Assembly (NCBI GenBank): GCA_018897475.1
Contig: JAHIKS010000013.1
Coordinates: 1-11,285 of the forward strand
Direction of reading: 5' to 3'
Length of the DNA stretch: 11,285 nt
From: Candidatus Altarchaeota archaeon
GTDB taxonomy: Archaea > Altiarchaeota > Altiarchaeia > IMC4 > QMZM01
Positions 1 through 5,450 of this stretch are shown in pieces. The notes under the pieces were generated by a model that was not told the DNA's origin, did not search any database, and saw only the letters and a program-made list of their open reading frames with translations. Positions within the stretch are counted from its first letter, which is position 1; each line of letters starts with the position of its first letter. Both the position numbers and the translations under genes were made by a program.

Positions 1-39
1 CTCTCTCACAAACAAAGGTATTTCGGTTATGGGTAGCAT
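1..39 (-). CDS. Partial gene, N-terminal 13 codons, product unknown
   Basis: Reading the minus strand from ATG at 39 gives MLPITEIPLFVRE, with no stop before the window edge. The gene is cut off, and 13 residues are too few to assign a family. The case that it is real rests on its start signal. A nine-base match to the archaeal Shine-Dalgarno consensus, GGAGGTGAT on the minus strand (53 down to 45), sits five bases before the ATG. A second GGAGGTGG lies further upstream (73-66) but has no start codon at a usable distance. The gene diverges from the radical SAM gene at 165 and shares with it the dyad at 94-118, so the two are probably co-regulated. Function cannot be judged from this window. 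Confidence 0.72.
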   Translation of the reverse strand, partial: MLPITEIPLFVRE

Positions 40-44
40 AGGAC

Positions 45-53
45 ATCACCTCC
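45..53 (-). promoter_or_regulatory. Perfect Shine-Dalgarno site of the leftward gene
   Basis: The plus strand reads ATCACCTCC, which is GGAGGTGAT on the minus strand. This is full-length complementarity to the usual archaeal 16S rRNA 3' end. It lies five bases before the ATG at 39 and fixes that start. Confidence 0.8.
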
Positions 54-93
54 TGGCTAACCTAACCACCTCCAACAAACCAACCTTTCAGTA

Positions 94-118
94 ATTTATG
101 GTGTCAAGCACCATAAAT
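94..118. promoter_or_regulatory. Perfect dyad between divergent genes, probable operator
   Basis: ATTTATGGTG (94-103) and CACCATAAAT (109-118) are exact reverse complements with a five-base spacer (TCAAG), giving a 25-bp site centred on base 106. The right arm overlaps the TATA element of the rightward radical SAM gene (ATAAATATAAAAA, about 113-125). On the minus strand the arms also read as TATA-like sequence for the leftward gene. A dimeric repressor bound here would block both promoters at once. The bound protein is unknown. The site does not resemble the GTTAT-N9-ATAAC sites elsewhere in the window. Confidence 0.65.
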
Positions 119-125
119 ATAAAAA
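113..125 (+). promoter_or_regulatory. TATA box of the radical SAM gene
   Basis: The AT-rich stretch ATAAATATAAAAA is the best TATA candidate upstream of the gene at 165. Transcription would start about 25 bases downstream, near 143-148. That leaves a leader of roughly 20 bases, which contains the Shine-Dalgarno GGTGAT at 155-160. Confidence 0.55.
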
Positions 126-164
126 GCGTCAAAGTTCAGTACATAGAGTCATCGGGTGATTTTT

Positions 165-1631
165 ATGCGTTCAACTTCGAATGATAACGATCAAATGAAA
201 TTCAAAAGACTAGTTTTGGTGAGCCCATCCCCTGACAAGGAATGGGACATATCCTATACCTCCACAGGCACGGTCGTTCCACCGGGACTCTGTTCCATTG
301 CAACCGCTACAAGGGAGAGTTTTCCTGACCTGGAGATTACAGTCTATGACGGCGACGTTGAGCCCGAGGAGGACATCGAAAAGAAGGTAGCGAAGCAGTG
401 CGATTTCGAAACCCTGGTCGGCATCAGTTGCAAGATGCTCAATCACGAGAACTGCAAGGTTATTGGAAAGATTGCAAAACAAAAGGGAGCGACTGTCGCA
501 ATAGGCGGCCAGTACGTTTCCAGCCGAGCTTTGACGGACAAGGAAGGGAAAGACATCGTCCCGTTCGTTGCAAGGGACATCCTGGAATTCAACGACGTGT
601 ATGACTATTCCATCCAGAGAGACGGCGAATCAGCCGTTGTTGATTTGATAAAGGGCAATGACATAGAAAAAATCCCGAACCTTTGCTATAGAAAAAACGG
701 CGAGGTGGTGATGAACCCTCTTAAACTGCCCTGCCTGGATGATATCCCTCCCACGGACAGGTCGTTTGTGGACAAATACCTGACCGAATACTCCCAGAAA
801 TTCAAGGAGCAGTTCAAAAACGTTAAGAATTATGAACGCAAATACAAGGTCGCATTTTATTCCCAGAAGGGGTGCTACAAGGCCACCCAATGCGGTCCGT
901 GTGCGTTCTGTGCCATCCCTGACGTTGACAAGCTAAGGCAGAGAGACCCCGAACGCATCTGGAAGGAGCTGGGCGAGCTAAAGGAAAAGTATGGCAACGT
1001 TGTTGCCTATGACATCTGCGATGATTTCCTGGGAGACAAGGAATACTTTGAAGCATTCAAGAAAGCAAAGCCCCCCGGTCTGGACGTCGCGTTGAGGATA
1101 TACATGACTGCGGATGACATTACTGAAGAAAGACTAAAACAGCTCAAGGAGCTTGGCGTGGACGAGGTCACGGTAGGGGTTGAATCCGCCGATGCCGACT
1201 GTCTGAGGAATGCATCCAAGAGGGCAACGCCAACAGACAACTACAATGCAGTCAAGCTTCTGGCCAAATACGATATCTTTGCCGACATCGGGGTGTTGTT
1301 TGGCTTTACCGGGGAAACCAAAGAAAGCGTCAAGGCGAACCTGGATTTTATCAAGGCGTGCTCAAGCATCCCCAATTTCAGGTATTACATGTGCGTCTCA
1401 ATAATTATCCCGCACAGGGGCTCAACGATTTTCAACAAGCTCTACCTGAAGCACAAGAAATATCAGACGAAAGAATACAGGAATTATCCAAGGAAATGCA
1501 TGCTTGATATGCTTGAAGAGAGAATCAAGGAAGAATGTGACGTGGATATAGATTATCTGGAAAACGCCGTAACCGAGGGCCTTAAGTATTCTCCCGTAAA
1601 GGTTTGTTTGAGCAGGTCTCTTGGAAGTTGA
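165..1631 (+). CDS. B12-type radical SAM protein, substrate unknown
   Basis: This 488-residue protein has the two-part build of cobalamin-dependent radical SAM enzymes. Residues about 10-190 form a Rossmann-like B12-binding region, including VGISCKM and VAIGGQYVSS. Residues about 230-430 form a radical SAM barrel, with VTVGVESAD in its later strands. The cluster motif is enlarged: C237-x5-C243-x2-C246-x2-C249, ending in the usual CAFC, in place of the standard C-x3-C-x2-C. No DxHxxG motif is visible in the N-terminal half, so cobalamin, if bound, would not use the usual lower-ligand histidine. ATG 165 is chosen because GGTGAT (155-160) precedes it by four bases; an in-frame GTG at 156 lies inside that site. 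Relatives methylate or rearrange lipids, cofactors and peptides. Nothing here identifies the substrate, and no obvious partner gene is adjacent. Confidence 0.82.
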   Translation: MRSTSNDNDQMKFKRLVLVSPSPDKEWDISYTSTGTVVPPGLCSIATATRESFPDLEITVYDGDVEPEEDIEKKVAKQCDFETLVGISCKMLNHENCKVIGKIAKQKGATVAIGGQYVSSRALTDKEGKDIVPFVARDILEFNDVYDYSIQRDGESAVVDLIKGNDIEKIPNLCYRKNGEVVMNPLKLPCLDDIPPTDRSFVDKYLTEYSQKFKEQFKNVKNYERKYKVAFYSQKGCYKATQCGPCAFCAIPDVDKLRQRDPERIWKELGELKEKYGNVVAYDICDDFLGDKEYFEAFKKAKPPGLDVALRIYMTADDITEERLKQLKELGVDEVTVGVESADADCLRNASKRATPTDNYNAVKLLAKYDIFADIGVLFGFTGETKESVKANLDFIKACSSIPNFRYYMCVSIIIPHRGSTIFNKLYLKHKKYQTKEYRNYPRKCMLDMLEERIKEECDVDIDYLENAVTEGLKYSPVKVCLSRSLGS

Positions 1632-2402
1632 TTAGTGTTTCTTCTTATTCTGATGATTCAAATCGTTCTTCATCACCTCCGCCTTTTTCCAGTAATCACT
1701 GAATAATTTTCTGTATGATTCTGCGGTCTGTTTGTTGGTGATTAGAATTCCGAAGGGTGGGTTTGCAGTGCATATTATCACCAGGACCTTGTCGTTGTAT
1801 ATATATACTGTGGTGGGGAAGTAGTCTATGGGGGAGTGTCTTATTGAGCCATGGGTCCCTTCTATAACCTCCTGTCGTTTACTGTAATCGCCGTAGTATA
1901 TGATATATGACTTTATCTTTTCCTTCGTTTTACGTTTCTGGAAATCATCGTGGAACTTTCCAAGCGTATCCGCCATAAAGCCGGAGGCAAAGCAGTGGTA
2001 CGTCCCGCCGGGAGACAGCTCCTTCAGCATGTTGTTGAACACGGTTTCCTGGCCCTTGATTCCGTAATATATGGCAACCTGCTGTTCCAGCTTGGACTTC
2101 TCCCTTATCAGGTCCAACTCGGGCATCAGGGACTCGGCAATCTCCTGTTTTTCCTTTAAGAAATCAATTAGTTTCTCCGGCTCCGTTGCCTGGAAATACT
2201 TCCTGTTCTCCTTGATGACAAAAGTAGCCAGCCCCTTCTCTATGAGGGAGTCCAGCGCGTCATATATCAGGACGCGGTGCATTCCAGTCTTTTTGACTAT
2301 TGCCCCCGTCTTGGTTTCCCCCAGCCCCAGCAGGGTTGTGTATACCCTCGCCTCGTTACGGCTTAAACCTATTTCCTCGAGCTTGGGGAGAGAAATCACC
2401 AT
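1632..2402 (-). CDS. TrmB-family transcriptional regulator
   Basis: This 256-residue protein begins with a winged helix-turn-helix (about residues 5-68; LSRNEARVYTTLL, then a probable recognition helix near 42-56 and the wing at 58-70). A charged, heptad-like helix (about 75-115) probably dimerises it. The C-terminal half (about 118-240, including YYGIKGQETVFNNML and CFASGFMADTLG) matches the effector region of short TrmB relatives. The large sugar-binding domain of full-length TrmB (about 340 residues) is absent. The open frame extends upstream to 2486, but ATG 2402 is preferred. It begins the conserved part of the fold, and CTTTAAATA on the minus strand (2433-2425) lies about 26 bases before it, predicting a leaderless mRNA. 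Its own promoter holds paired palindromes (2404-2422 and 2449-2467), so autoregulation is likely. Its stop abuts the stop of the radical SAM gene. The ligand is unknown. Confidence 0.9.
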   Translation of the reverse strand: MVISLPKLEEIGLSRNEARVYTTLLGLGETKTGAIVKKTGMHRVLIYDALDSLIEKGLATFVIKENRKYFQATEPEKLIDFLKEKQEIAESLMPELDLIREKSKLEQQVAIYYGIKGQETVFNNMLKELSPGGTYHCFASGFMADTLGKFHDDFQKRKTKEKIKSYIIYYGDYSKRQEVIEGTHGSIRHSPIDYFPTTVYIYNDKVLVIICTANPPFGILITNKQTAESYRKLFSDYWKKAEVMKNDLNHQNKKKH

Positions 2403-2403
2403 T

Positions 2404-2468
2404 GTTATAATATATTCATAACTGTATTTAAAGATTAAAATCAAATGTGTTATCATAGAGTTATAACA
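2404..2468. promoter_or_regulatory. Divergent promoter with two GTTAT-N9-ATAAC sites (copy A)
   Basis: Two 19-bp imperfect palindromes, GTTATAATATATTCATAAC (2404-2422) and GTTATCATAGAGTTATAAC (2449-2467), flank GTATTTAAAG (2424-2433). That box serves as a TATA element in both directions: leftward for the TrmB gene (ATG 2402, leaderless) and rightward for the gene at 2474. The two sites are themselves mirror images about 2435.5, with centres 45 bp apart, roughly four helical turns. Bases 2404-2468 align without gaps to 11067-11131 with 54 of 65 identical. The likely binder is the TrmB-family protein encoded next door; that is inference. Confidence 0.8.
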
Positions 2469-2473
2469 AAAAA

Positions 2474-2716
2474 ATGGTATCCGCAAGCCACTATATATTC
2501 ATGGATCTGCTGAACCTCCACAACAATAACCGGGGCCGCTTACGTGAGGTATGCGAGCTTTATGGACAGCGGTACTCCGATGACGAGGAGTTTCAGGAGA
2601 TTACCGGTATGGTTCTTTCAGCCGTTAATAGCCGGGACGAGAGTGCCCTCAACGGCCTGGAAGCGAGAATAAGGGAACTGGTGATATCGAGAAGGAACAA
2701 TCCAACTGGCTTTTAA
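2474..2716 (+). CDS. Small protein of unknown function, 80 residues
   Basis: I do not recognise this protein. It is 80 residues, soluble and charged, and looks mostly helical from about residue 12 to 74, with no cysteine pair, signal peptide or membrane segment. The case for a real gene is positional. It starts just past the divergent promoter of the TrmB gene, with TTTAAA at 2427-2432 placing transcription start near 2453 and a leader of about 20 bases. No Shine-Dalgarno site precedes ATG 2474. An in-frame ATG at 2501 (MDLLNLHNNNR) is an alternative and also lacks one. Because it shares the paired operator with the TrmB gene, it is probably controlled by that regulator. Confidence 0.6.
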   Translation: MVSASHYIFMDLLNLHNNNRGRLREVCELYGQRYSDDEEFQEITGMVLSAVNSRDESALNGLEARIRELVISRRNNPTGF

Positions 2717-2771
2717 GAGGTATAGGCTTTATCCGATTTATATTTTGAATCAACTGATACGCGGCTATTAC

Positions 2772-2781
2772 TTTAATATAA
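2772..2781 (+). promoter_or_regulatory. TATA box of the four-cysteine small gene
   Basis: TTTAATATAA lies with its centre about 24 bases before ATG 2800, the spacing expected when transcription starts at or next to the start codon. The mRNA would be leaderless, which fits the lack of a Shine-Dalgarno site. Confidence 0.6.
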
Positions 2782-2799
2782 AAACCCCTATTGCATATT

Positions 2800-2919
2800 A
2801 TGGACGGGGATGAGAAACCTTTATGTATTGATTGTGAATTCTTCAAGGCATGCAAAGCAGCAACCCTGGACGGTTTCAGGTCCGGTGAGCGCTGTGGATA
2901 TGACGCCAAAGCTGATTAA
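2800..2919 (+). CDS. Small four-cysteine protein, probable metal binder
   Basis: This 39-residue frame begins MDGDEKPLCIDCEFFKACKA. Its four cysteines (C9, C12, C18, C32) are spaced C-x2-C-x5-C-x13-C, a pattern suited to one zinc ion or a small iron-sulfur cluster. I do not recognise the family. Support comes from the TATA box at leaderless distance, the clean ATG and stop, and the dense cysteine content, which is unlikely in random sequence. It lies between the 80-residue gene and the convergent membrane-protein gene, with its own promoter, so it need not belong to either. A chance frame remains possible at this length. Confidence 0.55.
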   Translation: MDGDEKPLCIDCEFFKACKAATLDGFRSGERCGYDAKAD

Positions 2920-2948
2920 GATTCAGATTATAATCTCTCCAAAATAAT

Positions 2949-3311
2949 TCAGACAAGGCACACGGCTTCACAGCCCCGCATTGTCTCGTGCGGACTCAGG
3001 ATAACGACCCCAAACATCCCTGACACCCAGGAGACGATATACAGGAACAGAAAAACGCTCCCCAGGATTTTTAGTGTCGTAAATACGTACTCCCTCACCT
3101 CCATTCTCCTGTGGGCATTCCCTGCCGCCAGATACCACCGCGAGGTATGGATGCACAGAATAATCCCAAAATAAATGCCGAATACAATCGAAAATGTTTG
3201 TACGGTCTTGCACGCCCTGCAGGTTATGAAGTTGGGCTCCTCCTGTGCATGGACAAGGGCAACAGAATGCAGCATCAGTAACAGGAAAAACAAAGCCGCT
3301 ATTTTCTTCAT
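2949..3311 (-). CDS. Small secreted-type membrane protein with two cysteine pairs
   Basis: This 120-residue protein begins with a clear signal peptide (KK, a hydrophobic core, then a VHA-type cleavage site near residue 22). Two membrane segments follow (about 36-55 and 80-105), joined by a positively charged loop with R58, R68, R69 and R73. That charge puts the loop in the cytoplasm and both ends of the mature chain outside. There, CRAC (C31, C34) and CEAVC (C114, C118) could pair as disulfides or hold a metal. I do not recognise the family. The plan of signal peptide plus two helices with a basic inner loop resembles VirB2/TrbC-type pilins, a weak similarity of form only. Its TATA element on the minus strand (3348-3338) puts transcription start close to the ATG; no Shine-Dalgarno site is present. 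It diverges from the aconitase operon. Confidence 0.72.
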   Translation of the reverse strand: MKKIAALFFLLLMLHSVALVHAQEEPNFITCRACKTVQTFSIVFGIYFGIILCIHTSRWYLAAGNAHRRMEVREYVFTTLKILGSVFLFLYIVSWVSGMFGVVILSPHETMRGCEAVCLV

Positions 3312-3337
3312 TGTAAGATAATTTACTGATTGATAGT

Positions 3338-3348
3338 TAAAATATATG
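3338..3348 (-). promoter_or_regulatory. TATA box of the membrane-protein gene
   Basis: On the minus strand ATATATTTTAA lies with its centre about 31 bases before the ATG at 3311, giving a leader of only a few bases. Confidence 0.5.
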
Positions 3349-3407
3349 GCTTATAAGAAGATGATACCCTTTACTAATCCACTCAGAATGAAATCAGATT
3401 TGGGTTT

Positions 3408-3425
3408 ATAATGAACAATCATTAT
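3408..3425. promoter_or_regulatory. Dyad upstream of the aconitase operon promoter
   Basis: ATAATGA (3408-3414) and TCATTAT (3419-3425) are exact reverse complements separated by ACAA, and a further TCATTAT overlaps at 3425-3431. The site is centred about 38 bp upstream of the TATA box at 3451-3458, a position open to an activator as well as a repressor. The AT-rich setting makes chance a real alternative. Confidence 0.35.
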
Positions 3426-3450
3426 CATTATTTAAATCCTAAATCTAATT

Positions 3451-3458
3451 CTTTAAAT
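3451..3458 (+). promoter_or_regulatory. TATA box of the aconitase and citrate lyase operon
   Basis: CTTTAAAT is the nearest good TATA element to ATG 3499. It predicts transcription start near 3479-3482 and a leader of about 18 bases that contains the Shine-Dalgarno GGAGGT (3489-3494). A second candidate, ATTTAAAT at 3430-3437, would give a longer leader. Confidence 0.6.
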
Positions 3459-3498
3459 TATTATACTTTTGAAATATCTGGTGATGGTGGAGGTTAAA

Positions 3499-5448
3499 AT
3501 GCCAAAAAACATCGTTCAGAAAATCCTGGAGGAGCACCTCGTTGAGGGCGAATACGGCCCTGGCAGGGAGATTGGTATACACATAGACCAGACCCTCACT
3601 CAAGATGCGACCGGCACAATGGCCTATCTGCAGTTCGAGGCCATGGGCATCCCCAAGACAAAGGCGGAATTATCCGTCAGCTACGTGGACCACAACACGG
3701 TCCAGATTGGTTTTGAAAACGCCGACGACCACAAATATCTGCAGACCATAGCTGCGAAATACGGGCTCGTTTATTCTAGAGCAGGAAACGGAATCTGCCA
3801 CCAGGTGCATCTTGAGAGGTTCGGCAAGCCGGGCAAGATTCTCTTAGGAAGCGATTCCCACACCCCTACCGGGGGAGGAATCGGCATGATTGCCATCGGA
3901 GCCGGGGGCCTTGACGTCGCCGTTGCAATGGCCGGCGGACCCTTCTATCTTTCCACTCCTCAAGTCATAAGGGTCAACCTGCACGGGAAGCTAAAGCCGT
4001 GGGTCGCTGCAAAGGATGTCGTCCTGAAGATGCTCGAGCTGTTCACGACCAAGGGCAATGTTGGCTGCGTGTTCGAATACGGGGGTGAGGGAGTCAAGAC
4101 CCTTTCCGTCCCCGAAAGGGCGACCATAACGAACATGGGCGCCGAGTGCGGTGTAACGACCTCTATATTCCCAAGCGACGAAATAACCAAGGAATTCCTC
4201 AGCTCCCAGGGGAGGGGGGACGACTGGATTGAGCTTCTTGCAGATGAAGATGCCGAATACCACAAGACAATCGACATCAACCTGGATGAGATAGAGCCCC
4301 TCGCAGCTACACCGCACAGCCCCGGCAACATCGAGAAGGTCAGCAACCTCAAGGACCTGGAGGTTGACCAGGTATGCATGGGGAGCTGCACCAACTCATC
4401 ATACAAGGACCTGATGACAATCGCCCATATCCTGAAGGGGAGGAAGGCCCACCCCAACATCAGTTTCGTTGTCGCTCCAGGTTCAAAACAGGTTTTAGAA
4501 AACATAATGAAAGACGGTGGATTCTCCGACATAGTCTCGGCAGGCGCAAGGATAGCCGAGTCAGCATGCGGATTCTGCATAGGCAACAGTCAATCGCCCA
4601 AGACCGATGCAGTATCGCTCAGGACGAGCAACCGGAACTTCCTCGCTCGTTCAGGAACAAAGAGCGCGAACGCATACCTCGTCAGCCCTGAAACAGCGGC
4701 AGCAGCAGTTCTCACAGGCAGGATGACCGACCCCAGGGATTTGGAAGGCATGGGCATTCAATATCCGGACATAAAGATGCCCGAGAAATTCTACATCGAT
4801 GACAGCATGTTCATCTTTCCCGACGATGCACAGGGTGACGTGGAAATATCCAGGGGCCCCAACATCGGAGAGCCCCCGGCAAGCGAACCATTGCCCGAGA
4901 AAATCGACGGAAAGGTCGCCATAAAGGTCGAGGACAAGATAACTACTGACCACATAATTCCTGCAGGGTCCAAGATGAAGTACCGCTCCAACGTTCCCAA
5001 ATATTCAGAATTCCTCTTCGAGGTAGTGGACCCTGAATTCCACCACAGGGCCATTGAGACAAGGGACAGCGGAAAGCACAACATAATCGTTGCAGGACTG
5101 AGCTACGGACAGGGCTCATCAAGGGAACATGCGGCACTGTGCCCGATGTTCGTCGGGGTAAAGGCGGTAATCGCAAAGTCCATGGAGAGAATCCACAACG
5201 CCAACCTCATAAACTTCGGCATCGTGCCCCTCTCGTTCAAGGACGAGAAGGACTACGACGGCATAGAGCAGGGGGACGAGCTCGAGATACCCGATATCAA
5301 AAAAATCATACAGGAGGGCGGCTCGTTAATCGTAGAGAACAAATCGAAGGGGACCAAGTTCGAGGTCGATTACAACCTCTCGGACAGGGAGAAACAAATC
5401 CTTCTCGCGGGAGGAACGCTTCAATACATGAAACAGCAGGGAGATTAA
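3499..5448 (+). CDS. acn: Aconitate hydratase (aconitase), single-chain short type
   Basis: Interconverts citrate and isocitrate using a [4Fe-4S] cluster. The 649-residue chain is the shorter aconitase form, with LeuC-like and LeuD-like parts joined, rather than the roughly 900-residue bacterial AcnA. The N-terminal domains carry DQT (30-32) and GSDSHTPTGGG (about 118-127). The cluster ligands are C297 in GSCTNSS and C357 and C360 in ACGFCIG. The swivel domain has SYGQGSSREHAA (535 on), with the conserved S540-S541-R542. ATG 3499 is preferred over an upstream TTG at 3469 because GGAGGT (3489-3494) precedes it by four bases and the TATA box predicts transcription start near 3480, past the TTG. 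Homoaconitase or isopropylmalate isomerase are related alternatives, but the full fusion and the citrate lyase and isocitrate dehydrogenase neighbours favour aconitase. It is first in the operon. Confidence 0.93.
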   Translation: MPKNIVQKILEEHLVEGEYGPGREIGIHIDQTLTQDATGTMAYLQFEAMGIPKTKAELSVSYVDHNTVQIGFENADDHKYLQTIAAKYGLVYSRAGNGICHQVHLERFGKPGKILLGSDSHTPTGGGIGMIAIGAGGLDVAVAMAGGPFYLSTPQVIRVNLHGKLKPWVAAKDVVLKMLELFTTKGNVGCVFEYGGEGVKTLSVPERATITNMGAECGVTTSIFPSDEITKEFLSSQGRGDDWIELLADEDAEYHKTIDINLDEIEPLAATPHSPGNIEKVSNLKDLEVDQVCMGSCTNSSYKDLMTIAHILKGRKAHPNISFVVAPGSKQVLENIMKDGGFSDIVSAGARIAESACGFCIGNSQSPKTDAVSLRTSNRNFLARSGTKSANAYLVSPETAAAAVLTGRMTDPRDLEGMGIQYPDIKMPEKFYIDDSMFIFPDDAQGDVEISRGPNIGEPPASEPLPEKIDGKVAIKVEDKITTDHIIPAGSKMKYRSNVPKYSEFLFEVVDPEFHHRAIETRDSGKHNIIVAGLSYGQGSSREHAALCPMFVGVKAVIAKSMERIHNANLINFGIVPLSFKDEKDYDGIEQGDELEIPDIKKIIQEGGSLIVENKSKGTKFEVDYNLSDREKQILLAGGTLQYMKQQGD

Positions 5449-5450
5449 AA

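Noticed and set aside
156..164. GTG at 156 as start of the radical SAM gene, three codons upstream
   Set aside because: The GTG lies inside GGGTGAT, which fits better as the Shine-Dalgarno site of ATG 165.
2403..2486. N-terminal extension of the TrmB-family protein by 28 residues
   Set aside because: The extension would be read through its own promoter, TATA box and operators. The conserved fold starts at the ATG at 2402.
2925..2936. 12-bp palindrome AGATTATAATCT between convergent small genes
   Set aside because: It is too short and AT-rich to stand out from background, and has no loop for a stable RNA hairpin.
3469..3498. TTG at 3469 as start of aconitase, ten residues longer
   Set aside because: The extra residues are not typical of the family, the predicted transcription start is downstream of the TTG, and ATG 3499 has a strong Shine-Dalgarno site.
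3960..4586. Long open frame antisense to aconitase (208 codons), and similar ones opposite the lyase and dehydrogenase genes
   Set aside because: They mirror conserved coding sequence, show no recognisable domain and have no promoter or ribosome site.
5139..5450. Extension of the small citrate lyase subunit upstream by 104 codons in an overlapping frame
   Set aside because: The extra part overlaps the conserved aconitase swivel domain in another frame, and the citrate lyase homology begins at 5451.
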